Below, piece after piece: positions 1 through 8,123 of a stretch of DNA of 37,672 nucleotides. Each line of letters starts with the position of its first letter. Within the stretch, counting starts at the first letter, position 1. Under the pieces are notes generated by a model. It was not told the origin of the DNA. It searched no databases and saw only the letters and a program-made list of their open reading frames with translations. Source of the DNA: Acidobacteriota bacterium (GTDB taxonomy: Bacteria > Acidobacteriota > Holophagae > Holophagales > Holophagaceae); NCBI GenBank assembly GCA_018269025.1, contig JAFDVN010000101.1, positions 1-37,672 on the forward strand, given 5' to 3'. Made by a program: the position numbers and the translations under genes.

Positions 1-450
1 GGGCGACTTCACCAGCAGGTCCGCCGCTTCGAAGGCGAAGGCTCCGCGCCCGGCGGGGCGGAGGCGGTAGGTGTGTTCGGTCCATCCTCGCGCGGGGACG
101 CGCAGGGCGTGGGGAAGACCCGTCGCCTCCATGCCGCCGGGGTGGCCATCGTGGATCGTGAGGCGCACCGGAAGGCCCTGGCCGTTGTGGACCTTGAGCC
201 GGACCACTGTCACCGCGCCGTTAGGCAGGATGAAGGGGGCGTGGCGCTCCACCCGGAGCTTCCGCACAAACATCACCACAGCCAGGTCGAGGATGAGCAG
301 GATGGCGAGGACCCATCCGGTGGTTTTCCATGCGGACAACAGGGCCGGGAAGAAGGCGGCGAGGATGGCGAAGCCCGTCCAGACCAAGGCCGCCCCCAGC
401 AGGAGGCGGCCCGGCAGGACGCGGCCGTTGCCTTCCCCGCGCGGCTTCAT
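1..450 (-). CDS. DUF58 domain protein, N-terminal 150 residues (runs off the left edge)
   Basis: Last gene of the RDD-to-DUF58 operon, cut by the window edge. The visible 150 residues start with a basic stretch, then two hydrophobic segments (about residues 12-33 and 43-60) with a short loop. A soluble beta-rich part follows that begins KLRVERHAPFILPNGAVTV. Two N-terminal membrane helices followed by such a domain is the usual DUF58 architecture; the DUF58 core itself would lie outside the window. The ATG overlaps the TGA of the moxR-like gene by 4 bases, so translation is probably coupled. DUF58 proteins normally accompany MoxR ATPases and are thought to be their membrane partners or targets. 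The family call rests largely on this context because the diagnostic part is missing. Confidence 0.75.
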   Translation of the reverse strand, partial: MKPRGEGNGRVLPGRLLLGAALVWTGFAILAAFFPALLSAWKTTGWVLAILLILDLAVVMFVRKLRVERHAPFILPNGAVTVVRLKVHNGQGLPVRLTIHDGHPGGMEATGLPHALRVPARGWTEHTYRLRPAGRGAFAFEAADLLVKSP

Positions 451-1430
451 GCCCGGGGGGCCTCGACCCGCTCCAGAAGCGCGCCGAGGAGCGCATCGGG
501 GCCATGGCCCTCGATCTCGCTTTCCGGCGAAGGCGTGATCCGGTGGCGCAGGGCGGGAAGGGCCATGGCCTTCACATCATCCGGCGTGACGAAATCGCGC
601 CCTTCCATCATCGCCACGGCCCGGGCGGCGCGGATGAGGGCGATGCCGCCGCGTGGGCCCGCGCCGAGGGCGATGCCCGGCCAGTCCCGGGTGGCGCGGG
701 CGATGCGCACGGCGTAAGCGTTCACAGCCTCATCCACCCGGATCGCGCTCGCTGCCCGCTGGGCCTCCAGCACCTGCTCCGGCGTAGCGACCACTTCCAC
801 CTGTTCCACCTGGAGATCATCCGCGACGCGGCCTTCCGTCACCTGACGGACGAGGGCCTGCTCTTCCACCTCGCCGGGGTAACCGATGGCGATCTTCAAT
901 AGAAAACGGTCCAGCTGGGCTTCAGGGAGCGGATAGGTGCCCTCCTGCTCCACGGGGTTTTGCGTGGCCATCACCATGAAGGGATGGGGCAATGGGAGCG
1001 CTTGACCCTCGATGGTCACCTGCCGCTCCTGCATGGCTTCCAGCAGCGCCGCCTGGGTCTTGGCCGGGGCACGGTTGATCTCATCCGCGAGGATGAGGTG
1101 GCCGAAGATGGGGCCTTTGCGAATTCGAAATTCCGCCTTCTCCAGTTCGAACATCGCGTGGCCCGCCACATCGGAAGGCATGAGGTCCGGCGTGAACTGG
1201 ATGCGCCGGTGCTCGCCGCGGAAGGTCCGGGCGAGGGCGCGCACGAGAAGCGTTTTCCCCAGGCCCGGCACACCTTCCACGAGCACATGGCCTCCGGCGA
1301 AGAGAGAGGCCAGCACTTGGTCGAGGACGGCCTCCTGGCCGACGACGGCCTTCTGGACTTCGCGCCGCATGGCCTGGGCGAGGGCACCGGCCTTCGCCAG
1401 TTGTTCGGGATCGAGCGCGTTGAGTGTCAT
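447..1430 (-). CDS. MoxR-family AAA+ ATPase
   Basis: A 327-residue AAA+ ATPase of the MoxR type, the typical length. Walker A is GVPGLGKT (residues 53-60). Walker B is LILADEINRAP (about 112-122). The sensor-1 region is MATQNPVEQEGTYPLPEAQLD, the best signature of MoxR proteins. The C-terminal lid contains VTPDDVKAMALPALRHRI. MoxR ATPases act as chaperone-like remodelers of partner proteins, often DUF58 or VWA proteins encoded next door. The ATG overlaps the upstream stop by 4 bases and is preceded by GAGGAA at good spacing. All catalytic motifs look intact. The client is unknown; the adjacent membrane proteins are the obvious candidates. Confidence 0.95.
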   Translation of the reverse strand: MTLNALDPEQLAKAGALAQAMRREVQKAVVGQEAVLDQVLASLFAGGHVLVEGVPGLGKTLLVRALARTFRGEHRRIQFTPDLMPSDVAGHAMFELEKAEFRIRKGPIFGHLILADEINRAPAKTQAALLEAMQERQVTIEGQALPLPHPFMVMATQNPVEQEGTYPLPEAQLDRFLLKIAIGYPGEVEEQALVRQVTEGRVADDLQVEQVEVVATPEQVLEAQRAASAIRVDEAVNAYAVRIARATRDWPGIALGAGPRGGIALIRAARAVAMMEGRDFVTPDDVKAMALPALRHRITPSPESEIEGHGPDALLGALLERVEAPRA

Positions 1431-2638
1431 GGCAGGTTCCTCAAGAGTTCGAGCGTCTGAATGGCTTCGGTGAAACTGCGGGAATCCGGGTGGCGGCCGA
1501 ATCGAAGGGCCCTGAAGATCCGGTCTTCGGAAAGGCCGGAGCGCTCCGCGAGGGCAGCGGGGAGTTCATCCGGCGGCAGCGCGGCGAGGGCGGGATGGAC
1601 GCGCCAGAGCCGCGCCTTGAAGGCGGCCTGAGCCGCCGAAAGCAGCGCCTCCCCATCCCGCACCGACGCGAGATAGCGGCCGGATGCGGCGAGGTGCTCC
1701 AACAGGCTGCGCCGAGATAAGGGCGGGTCGGGGAGACGCGGGCCGAGGCGGCGCAGGCCCCGCCAGAGCCCCAGGAGGAGCAGCACGCCGAGGGCGAGCA
1801 GAATCATCCAGGCGTTGGCGCGGAGCCAGGCGAGGAGCGACGGGGGTTCTTCCTGATAGACGATCCAGACCTTCGCATGGGAGGGACGGTTCTTCACAAG
1901 GGCCGCGAGAAAGTCCGCGTGGTCTTCCTGATCGAGGTGCCGGTTGTCCAGGGCGTAGAGGTGGGTGAAGAGGATGGCCGTTCCGCTGCCTTCCTGCCGC
2001 CCCAGAACATGGATGTCATTGGAAGCATCCGCGCCCGGACTCTGGTCCTCCAGGCGATCCCAGCCGCCGAGTTCCACCTTGCAGGACACCTCGTTGATGG
2101 TCAGATCGAAAACCCCGTGCTCTTTGGCGAAGACCTTCTTCCGCGCTTCGAAATCCTCTTCCGATTCCTTGTCGCCGATCTCGATCGGCTTCAGGCCCGT
2201 CTCCACCATGCGAACCTGGAACGCCTCGAAAAGCGGATCACTCACCCGGTCTGAATCGGCGCTTTCGGCGTAGGTGCCTTCGGCAATGAGAAGGCCACCC
2301 CCCGCGACCCAGTCCTTCAGGTCTTCCACCTGGCCCGGGGTGAGGCGGATGCGGCGATCCGGCAGGATCAGCGCGTCCTCGGTGCCGAGCGTTTTTTCGA
2401 GCGGAATCCCCCGCACGAGATGGGTCTCACGGCCCAGCTTGTTCAACAGCCGCGAGGCCGCCAGGAAATCATCGGTCCGCGCCTCGCCGTGGTAGCCGAC
2501 CCACACGCGCTCTTCCCGGGATTCCAGGTTTCGCGCCACGAACCAGCCGAAGACGCCAAGGATGGCCACGCCCAGCAGCGCGAGGCCGAGGATGCGTGCG
2601 CGATCCGCGCCCTTCCTGGAAGGGCCCCGCCTAGCCAC
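1427..2638 (-). CDS. DUF4350 domain membrane protein
   Basis: A 403-residue protein with one membrane helix near the N terminus (about 16-35), an extracytoplasmic domain of about 240 residues, a second helix (about 276-293), and a cytoplasmic C-terminal part of about 110 residues. The middle domain, with LILPDRRIRLTPGQVEDL followed by WVAGGGLLIAEG, matches the DUF4350 fold (a glutamine-amidotransferase-like domain without an obvious catalytic cysteine). I chose GTG at 2638, which has GGAGGT six bases upstream and overlaps the preceding TAG. An open frame extends 5' to 2842 but runs inside the DUF4129 gene. DUF4350 proteins commonly sit between DUF4129 and MoxR genes; the function is unknown. 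It overlaps moxR by 4 bases. Confidence 0.85.
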   Translation of the reverse strand: MARRGPSRKGADRARILGLALLGVAILGVFGWFVARNLESREERVWVGYHGEARTDDFLAASRLLNKLGRETHLVRGIPLEKTLGTEDALILPDRRIRLTPGQVEDLKDWVAGGGLLIAEGTYAESADSDRVSDPLFEAFQVRMVETGLKPIEIGDKESEEDFEARKKVFAKEHGVFDLTINEVSCKVELGGWDRLEDQSPGADASNDIHVLGRQEGSGTAILFTHLYALDNRHLDQEDHADFLAALVKNRPSHAKVWIVYQEEPPSLLAWLRANAWMILLALGVLLLLGLWRGLRRLGPRLPDPPLSRRSLLEHLAASGRYLASVRDGEALLSAAQAAFKARLWRVHPALAALPPDELPAALAERSGLSEDRIFRALRFGRHPDSRSFTEAIQTLELLRNLP

Positions 2639-4064
2639 GGCCACCTCCGAAATGCCGCCGCCAGCCTTCGCACAGCGCCTCCCCATCCGCGGAGTCCGCA
2701 TGGGCGTAAGCCAGAGCCTGCCACGCAAAAGTAAGGCCCCGGAAATAGCCGACACCTTCGGTATCCAGGACCGGCGACGCGGCTCGGAGGCAATCCCCTT
2801 CCGTCGCGCCAGGCGACACTTCCAACCCGCGTTCATGGACAAGCCGCGCCAGAGCCCCGCGATAGAGCAGGCTCAAGGCCGCGCGACGCTCGCCCTCGCG
2901 CCACAGCGCGAGCGCGGTGCCCGGAATGTCCTTGGGCAAGGAACCTGGGCGGATGTCGAGGCCGAACAGATCGTCCGGCTGATAGGAGGCCTCCTCGTCC
3001 TTCACCCATCCTCCCGAACGGGAGAGCAGGAAGCGCCATAGGAACCAGGCCACGCCCGACAGCACCGCGATGATGATGAGCCCCTTCAGGATCTGTCCCA
3101 GCAGCTTGAACACCCATTCCGGGATCTGGCTCTTGGAGCGCGGCTCCGCCTCCTTCCAATCCTTCCAGTGCCAGGTGCGTTCCTGGCTCCAGGTCTGGAA
3201 TTCCGGCGCCTTCAGCACCTCCTTCAATTCGGCCTTCGGGGAGTTCGGCACTTCTGGAGTACGCGCCCAAAGCCTACTGCCCATCACCAGGCCCGCGAAG
3301 ATCAGCAGCACCGCCACGGTTCGACCCAGCCCCGCGCGAAGGCGCTGAGCCAGACGCCGGAAGGCGAGGTCCAGGTCCCAGGCTTCAAGCTGGATTCGGC
3401 GATTCAGGTAGAGGCCGAATCCCCCCGCGAGGTAGAAGGGCTCCAGCACCGCCATGGCTACGGCGGGAAGGAGATAGAACAGCGGACCCGGTCCGCCCCC
3501 TGTCGCGACGAGATTCTTCGCCTGATCCAGGAGCCCCTCCGGCGCGAGGTACAGAATTCCGATCCAAATCGCCATGGAGAAGACGATCAGGAGCAGGAAG
3601 CTGAACACCGTGAACAGTGCTGACGGTCCGTGGGTGCGGCGGAGGAGCACGGGCGCGCGGCGGCGATACCCGGAGCCGCCCTGCCCCTCCAATTGCCAGA
3701 TCGGGAGGGTAAAGGCGCGGTTAAGGCCGATGCGCCGCCAGAGCAGGCCCGCCACCGTGCCGTGACGGTAGATCCCCTTGGCGTCCTTGAGGGTGGAACG
3801 CACCGTGGGTTGCTCGCCGAAGGTGGCCTTCGCGAGGGCATGGAGCGCGAAACGGCCGAAAATCGGTAGGAGCCACCAAAGCAGGAGCAACGCGATCCAG
3901 GCGCGGTTCCAGAATGTCCAGTACAGCGCTGCGGCGGCGGGCGCGAAGGCCGCGAGCCACAGCGCGTAGACCAGGCGGCCATGGGCGCGCAGGAGCGCGT
4001 AGCCGGAGTCCACGGCTTCCCACGCGCCGCGCAGGCGCAGGGCGAGGCGAAGGCGCTCAAGCAT
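2631..4064 (-). CDS. DUF4129 domain multi-pass membrane protein
   Basis: A 477-residue membrane protein. Hydrophobic segments appear at about 32-50, 57-72, 150-172, 190-215 and 245-262, then again at about 327-345. The C-terminal 100 residues resemble the DUF4129 domain (ALALWREGERRAALSLLYRG followed by GLEVSPGATEGDCLRA). This cytoplasmic domain is usually the last part of such proteins. The gene starts 8 bases inside the SpoIIM-like gene and ends 8 bases inside the DUF4350 gene, so the three are co-translated. DUF4129 proteins are standard members of MoxR/DUF58 clusters; no biochemical role is established. Nothing looks truncated. Confidence 0.85.
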   Translation of the reverse strand: MLERLRLALRLRGAWEAVDSGYALLRAHGRLVYALWLAAFAPAAAALYWTFWNRAWIALLLLWWLLPIFGRFALHALAKATFGEQPTVRSTLKDAKGIYRHGTVAGLLWRRIGLNRAFTLPIWQLEGQGGSGYRRRAPVLLRRTHGPSALFTVFSFLLLIVFSMAIWIGILYLAPEGLLDQAKNLVATGGGPGPLFYLLPAVAMAVLEPFYLAGGFGLYLNRRIQLEAWDLDLAFRRLAQRLRAGLGRTVAVLLIFAGLVMGSRLWARTPEVPNSPKAELKEVLKAPEFQTWSQERTWHWKDWKEAEPRSKSQIPEWVFKLLGQILKGLIIIAVLSGVAWFLWRFLLSRSGGWVKDEEASYQPDDLFGLDIRPGSLPKDIPGTALALWREGERRAALSLLYRGALARLVHERGLEVSPGATEGDCLRAASPVLDTEGVGYFRGLTFAWQALAYAHADSADGEALCEGWRRHFGGGRG

Positions 4065-5034
4065 CGGCGTCCACCCGGCCCCGGCCGACGAAGAGGAAGT
4101 AGGCCAGCACGAGCGTCCAGAGAATCGCGGCGGCGATGAATTTCACCCGTACCGGAATGAGCGCGCTGGAAGACCAGAAGGCTTCAAAGCCGGCCGCGCC
4201 CACATCCATCAGCGCCGAGCCCATGACGAGGATGAGGCCCTCCTTCGCCGCGAGAATGAGCGCCTGGCGGCGACTGCGCCGTCCCGGAAAGAGGAGCGAC
4301 CATCCCAGGAGAAGCCCCGCGCCCCCGGCGATGACGAGGGAGGTCAACTCCAGCGCGGAGTGGGTCGCCACGAAGGACCAGAAATTGCGGCCCAGGCCTT
4401 GGTGGGTGAGGTACCCGGCCACCGCGCCGCCGTGGACGCCATTCCAGAACAAGAAGACGAGTGATCCGAGCCCGGCGATCAGGCCCGACGCGAAGACCTG
4501 GAAATTGATGCGCACATTGTTCCAGATGTAAAAGCCGAACATCGCCACATCGGTGTCCGACTCGCCGGAGCGCCCGAACTTCTTCGTGTCCGACTGGTAC
4601 ATGGATTCCATGGAGGCGAGCGAGACCGGGTCTTCCACGAGATAGGCCACCTCTGGATTGGATTTCGCGCCGAAGGTGAGGGCCGTCGCGGGGCCGTAGA
4701 AGACGAGGGCCGCGAGGGCCATGGCCCGCCAGCGCTTGCGGGCGAGACGGGGAAAGGCGACGAAGAACCGGAGCGCCCCGCGCAAGGCGCCCTGGCGAAT
4801 CCCGTAGAGGCGCTGATGGCCCCGCAGGGCGAGGCCATTGAGCCGGTCCACCAGGCCCGCCGAATAGCCCCGCTCCCGCGCGAGCGCGAGGTGGTGGCAG
4901 ACGAGGCGGTACTGGGCGGGCATGTCCGCGAGGCTGGAAGGGGCTTCGCCCGCGGGCGTCTCCAGGCGACGCAGCAGCGTTTCGAAGGCGTCCCACGCCT
5001 CCTGGTGGAGCGTCTCAAAGGCCTGTTGCTTCAC
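4057..5034 (-). CDS. SpoIIM-like (stage II sporulation protein M family) membrane protein
   Basis: A 325-residue protein with a soluble N-terminal part of about 100 residues, then several membrane helices. The family signature is MFGFYIWNNVRINFQVFAS (about 165-183) followed by a glycine-rich helix (GLIAGLGSLVFLFWNGV) and HSALELTSLVIAGGAGL (225-241). In Bacillus, SpoIIM takes part in engulfment, but non-sporulating bacteria carry this larger form next to RDD and MoxR genes. I chose GTG at 5034: it overlaps the RDD stop (GTGA) and has GGGGAG six bases upstream. The open frame runs 5' to 5520 only as an out-of-frame reading of the RDD gene. There is no sign of a sporulation context here. Confidence 0.87.
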   Translation of the reverse strand: MKQQAFETLHQEAWDAFETLLRRLETPAGEAPSSLADMPAQYRLVCHHLALARERGYSAGLVDRLNGLALRGHQRLYGIRQGALRGALRFFVAFPRLARKRWRAMALAALVFYGPATALTFGAKSNPEVAYLVEDPVSLASMESMYQSDTKKFGRSGESDTDVAMFGFYIWNNVRINFQVFASGLIAGLGSLVFLFWNGVHGGAVAGYLTHQGLGRNFWSFVATHSALELTSLVIAGGAGLLLGWSLLFPGRRSRRQALILAAKEGLILVMGSALMDVGAAGFEAFWSSSALIPVRVKFIAAAILWTLVLAYFLFVGRGRVDADA

Positions 5035-5720
5035 AGGCGCTCCCCGCGAATGCCCGCGGCGTAGGCGTGGAGGCGCGCCACGCCTTCCTCCCCCCGAAGA
5101 CCCGTCAACGGTTCGAGGAGATTCGCCAGTTCCTGGGTCCGTTCGGAGGTGAGCGTGGCCGTCCGCTCGGCGAAGGCCGCGAGGGCGCGCTGCTCCGAAA
5201 GCGAGAGCGGCACCCTGGGCAGCATGGGCCGGGCGCTGGATGGAAGGGCCGCCTTGGCTGCGGAACGCCTCGGCGCATGCACCACCAAAGTGCCCGCCGC
5301 GAGATCCCCGATCCGCCGCCCTTCCCGGCCGCAGAGCATGGCCATCAGTCCGGTTCCATAGAACCCAGGCAAAAAGTCCACGAACATGAGCAAGCTCCGG
5401 AGCATCGCGGGCCCCCAGCCTTCCGGACGCCCATCCTCCATGAGCACCTGGAGACCAAGGGCGAGCTTGCCCGGGGTGCGTCCTTCCCAGAGCACCTCGA
5501 AGCACACCGGATAGAACCACTCGAGCAGGAACACGAGGATGGCAAGAAGTCCCAGTCCCGCCTTGCCAAAGAAGGCGAGCCCCATCCCCGCGGCGAGGTA
5601 GATCGCGGCCCGGATGCCCATGTCCAGCGCCCAGGCGAGACCCCGGGCCACAGGTCCGGCCGGGCGCAGTTCCAGGGCGATGCCTTCCGGCGTCTCGACG
5701 GTGCGGACAGTGTCAATCAT
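5031..5720 (-). CDS. RDD family membrane protein
   Basis: First gene of the six-gene operon: 229 residues. The RDD domain occupies about residues 20-150, with RGLAWALDMGIRAAIYLAAG, then EGRTPGKLALGLQVLMEDG, then a helix pair ending RRIGDLAAGTLVVHAPR. These contain the conserved Arg and the two Asp that name the family. The C-terminal 80 residues are charged and helical, probably cytoplasmic. RDD proteins are small membrane proteins, some implicated in transport, and they regularly precede SpoIIM/DUF4129/MoxR genes. The ribosome binding site is weak. A TAGACT hexamer on the minus strand (5762-5767) lies 41 bases upstream and may be the operon's -10 box. Confidence 0.88.
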   Translation of the reverse strand: MIDTVRTVETPEGIALELRPAGPVARGLAWALDMGIRAAIYLAAGMGLAFFGKAGLGLLAILVFLLEWFYPVCFEVLWEGRTPGKLALGLQVLMEDGRPEGWGPAMLRSLLMFVDFLPGFYGTGLMAMLCGREGRRIGDLAAGTLVVHAPRRSAAKAALPSSARPMLPRVPLSLSEQRALAAFAERTATLTSERTQELANLLEPLTGLRGEEGVARLHAYAAGIRGERL

Positions 5721-5798
5721 GGGTCAAGATCGCGGGGCATCGGGGAAGGCAGAATCCTCAAGTCTAGAGAAGGCACGCCCGCCGTGGAAGCTCGTCCT

Positions 5799-5827
5799 TG
5801 GGGCGCGGGCGCTGCGGCGCTACACTC
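5799..5827 (+). promoter_or_regulatory. candidate promoter of arcC
   Basis: TTGGGG (5799-5804) and TACACT (5822-5827) are separated by 17 bases and end 23 bases before the carbamate kinase ATG. The -10 hexamer resembles others upstream of genes in this window. The -35 box is a poor match, so this is tentative. Confidence 0.3.
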
Positions 5828-5850
5828 GTCTCTTTTCCTGGACTTGGATC

Positions 5851-6798
5851 ATGCCCCGTCCCATCGCCCTCCTCGCCATCGGCGGCAACGCGCTCCTGAA
5901 AGAGAAGGAGAGCGGGCTCCAGGAGGAGCAACTCGAGAACGCCCGGGAGACCGCGGAAACGCTGGCGCGGGTCGTCGCCGCGGGCTATTCGCTCTGCGTC
6001 GTTCATGGCAATGGGCCGCAGGTGGGCAACCTGCTCATCCAGCAGGAGGCCGCCGCGACCCAGATCCCGCCCTACAGCCTGGACATCGCCGTAGGCATGA
6101 CCCAAGGCTCCATGGGCTACATGATCGAGCGCATGCTCACGAACCGGCTCCGCTTCGAGAAGCTGGATACGCCCGTGACGACCGTGCTCACGGAAGTGGT
6201 CGTGGACAAGGACGATCCCGGCTTCGCCAATCCCACGAAGTTCATCGGTCCCTTCTACCCCGAGTTCCGCGCGCTGGAACTGGCGAAGACGAAAAAGTGG
6301 AAGGTGCGCGAGGATTCAGGTCGTGGCTGGCGCAAGGTCGTGCCCAGCCCCAAACCCCTTGAGATCGTCCAGTTCGAAGCGATCCGGCTGTTGCTCCAGA
6401 CCGGTCATGCGGTCATCGCGGGTGGTGGCGGCGGCATCCCCGTCATCAAGGACGCGAGCGGCTTCCTCGTGGGCGTGGAGGCTGTCATTGACAAGGACCG
6501 CCTCAGCGCCCTGCTCGCGGCCCAGCTCGGCGCGCACCTCTATGTGGTGCTCACCGGCGTACCCAAAGTCGCCCTCGATTTCGGCAAGCCCACGCAGCGC
6601 TGGGTGGATCGCATGACGGCCGCGGAAGCTCGGCAACACCTCTCCGAAGGCCAGTTCCCGCCGGGCAGCATGGGTCCCAAGATCGAAAGCGCCCTCGCCT
6701 TCCTGGACGGCGGCGGGAAAGAAGTGCTCATCACCTCGCCCGATGCCCTCAAAGGCCACAGCTTCGAAGCCGTCGGAACCCGCATTGTGAAGGACTGA
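5851..6798 (+). CDS. arcC: carbamate kinase
   Basis: A 315-residue amino-acid-kinase-fold enzyme of the usual length. It interconverts carbamoyl phosphate plus ADP with carbamate (ammonia plus CO2) plus ATP in the cytoplasm. Signatures are the N-terminal LLAIGGNALLKEKE, VHGNGPQVGNLLIQQEAA, PTKFIGPFY, the glycine-rich VIAGGGGGIPVI, EAVIDKDRLSALLAAQLGA, and the C-terminal GSMGPKIESALAFL. ATG 5851 places the usual start of the family at the N terminus; the frame is open further upstream but with no family match. No arcA (arginine deiminase) or ornithine carbamoyltransferase gene is nearby, so a classical arginine-fermentation operon is absent. The next gene starts two bases after its stop. Confidence 0.95.
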   Translation: MPRPIALLAIGGNALLKEKESGLQEEQLENARETAETLARVVAAGYSLCVVHGNGPQVGNLLIQQEAAATQIPPYSLDIAVGMTQGSMGYMIERMLTNRLRFEKLDTPVTTVLTEVVVDKDDPGFANPTKFIGPFYPEFRALELAKTKKWKVREDSGRGWRKVVPSPKPLEIVQFEAIRLLLQTGHAVIAGGGGGIPVIKDASGFLVGVEAVIDKDRLSALLAAQLGAHLYVVLTGVPKVALDFGKPTQRWVDRMTAAEARQHLSEGQFPPGSMGPKIESALAFLDGGGKEVLITSPDALKGHSFEAVGTRIVKD

Positions 6799-6800
6799 CC

Positions 6801-7094
6801 ATGTACGCCATCGCGCTCGTCAAGTATCGCAAGCCCCTTGAAGAGGTTCTCCAGGTTCTCGAAGCTCATCGCGCCTACTTGGGTGAGTTGAAGCGGCAGG
6901 GCCTGCTGTTGGCCTCCGGCCCGCTGGATCCGCGCAGTGGCGGCGCGTTGTTGCTACGGGTGCCTGATGACACCGTGGCGGCGAGCCTCGACGCCATCCG
7001 CGATGGCGATCCCTTCACCCAGACCGGCTGCGCCCAGTACGAGCTGTTGCCATGGGCTCCGACCATTGGCGTGGACTCGCTCGACAACCTCTAA
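6801..7094 (+). CDS. YciI-like (YCII domain) protein
   Basis: A 97-residue protein starting two bases after the arcC stop, so almost certainly co-transcribed. It has the YCII pattern: MYAIALVKYRKPLEEV with an early hydrophobic strand, then HRAYLGELKRQGLLLASGPL, and near the end DPFTQTGCAQYELLPW. The conserved His and Asp-Pro-Phe of the family are visible (HRAYL; GDPF). Members form a ferredoxin-like fold related to muconolactone isomerase and have mostly unknown functions. A CACGGAG repeat begins 3 bases after the stop codon. Confidence 0.85.
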   Translation: MYAIALVKYRKPLEEVLQVLEAHRAYLGELKRQGLLLASGPLDPRSGGALLLRVPDDTVAASLDAIRDGDPFTQTGCAQYELLPWAPTIGVDSLDNL

Positions 7095-7096
7095 CG

Positions 7097-7178
7097 ACTT
7101 ACACGGAGCCCACGGAGAAACGGAGAACGCGGAATAAGTTCTCTGTGAACTCCGTTCCTCCGCGTCCTCCGCGTAAGT
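7097..7178. repeat. CACGGAG-type inverted repeat, copy 1 (between convergent genes)
   Basis: Outer arms ACTTACACGGAG (7097-7108) and CTCCGCGTAAGT (7167-7178) pair at 11 of 12 positions. The interior carries further CACGGAG/CGGAGAA and CTCCGT/CTCCGCG units that can pair. It fills the gap between the convergent yciI and mlaD 3' ends, so it could act as a bidirectional terminator, but no T-tract is present. It belongs with the copies at 16533 and 25208. Confidence 0.7.
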
Positions 7179-7184
7179 AGTTTC

Positions 7185-8123
7185 TCACTTCACGGGTCGC
7201 TCCGCCGCATCCATGGCCTTCTGCTTCGCGGCGTCGCTGGGGCTGCCCCACACGACCCAGTGGGGTTTCTGCTTGAGCAGCTCCACCAGTTCGTGGAGGC
7301 TCTTCGTGAGTGCGTTCACGCGCTGGAGCGATTCGGCGAGTTGGGGTTGATCGGTGCGCACGGCCTCATCCAGCGCGGCACTGAGGCTATCCATGCGCTG
7401 GGTGAGGGAGGCGAGGTTCTTCACCGTCGTGTCCAGATCGCCGCTTCGGTTGTCGAGCAGCGTCCGCACCTGCTTGAGGCTCGCCTGGAGATCCGCCAAC
7501 GCGGGATCGAGCCCGGCGACAGTCTTGGAACCCTGGTCCGCGAGGCCCTTGTAGGCGCGCACGGTCGCATCGAGATCCTTCAACGCCTTCGCGACCGCCG
7601 GGTGATCCAGCACCACGCCCGCGCCCTTCGCCTTGAATTGCGCCCGCAGATCGTTCACGGACCCATCCAGGTCGCCGAGCAGCTTGTCCGCCTTCGCGAG
7701 CACGGTTCCCAGGCTGCTCCCCGGCTCACCGGGCAGGATCGCGCTCGCCGCGAGGATCTCGCCGCGCTGATCGGCAGGCGGCAAGACAAGTGCGAGGGCC
7801 GTGCCGCTCAGGCCCTGTCCGACCACGGCCGCCTTCGTGCCGTTCCACATCACGAGATCCTTCTGGATCGTCGCCTGGACGAGGAAGGTATAGGCAGTGC
7901 CCTCGCGGTTCAGCGTCACCCGCTCCACGCGCCCCACCTGGAAGCCTTGGAGCAGAATGGGCGTGCCCACCTCCACGCCCTGCAGGTCATCCAACCGGAT
8001 GCTCAAGGGCCGGGTGGATGAAGTGACAACGGGCGCACTCTTGTAGGCCAAGAGGCCCAGAAAGAGCGCGAGGGCCGCGAGGACGAACAGGCCAAGCCGT
8101 GCATCCTGGCGCTTGACGATCAT
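7185..8123 (-). CDS. MCE/MlaD-family periplasmic lipid-binding protein
   Basis: A 312-residue protein with one N-terminal membrane anchor (about 12-29, LGLFVLAALALFLGLLAY), an MCE domain (about 38-115, including GVEVGTPILLQGFQVGRV and a later GLSGTALALVL), and a long helical C-terminal region with probable coiled coil (about 140-280). MCE proteins form hexameric rings or tubes that carry phospholipids across the periplasm of diderms. The long helical tail is more like the PqiB/YebT or Mce-type extensions than the short E. coli MlaD. ATG 8123 follows GAGGAGG and overlaps the ATPase stop by 4 bases. It is the last gene of the mlaE-mlaF-mlaD order; the mlaB and mlaC partners are not present in this window. 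Confidence 0.92.
   Translation of the reverse strand: MIVKRQDARLGLFVLAALALFLGLLAYKSAPVVTSSTRPLSIRLDDLQGVEVGTPILLQGFQVGRVERVTLNREGTAYTFLVQATIQKDLVMWNGTKAAVVGQGLSGTALALVLPPADQRGEILAASAILPGEPGSSLGTVLAKADKLLGDLDGSVNDLRAQFKAKGAGVVLDHPAVAKALKDLDATVRAYKGLADQGSKTVAGLDPALADLQASLKQVRTLLDNRSGDLDTTVKNLASLTQRMDSLSAALDEAVRTDQPQLAESLQRVNALTKSLHELVELLKQKPHWVVWGSPSDAAKQKAMDAAERPVK

Noticed and set aside
2639-2842. Longer N terminus for the DUF4350 protein
   Set aside because: The extension lies wholly inside the DUF4129 gene, is basic and low in family resemblance, and a GTG with GGAGGT gives the natural start at 2638.
5067-6362. Long plus-strand open frame of about 431 codons across the RDD/arcC junction
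   Set aside because: Rich in Arg, Gly, His and Pro with no domain pattern; it overlaps two well-supported genes and is a by-product of high G/C.
7097-7178. CRISPR array
   Set aside because: The repeat units are short, imperfect and not separated by unique spacers of constant length; no cas gene is nearby.
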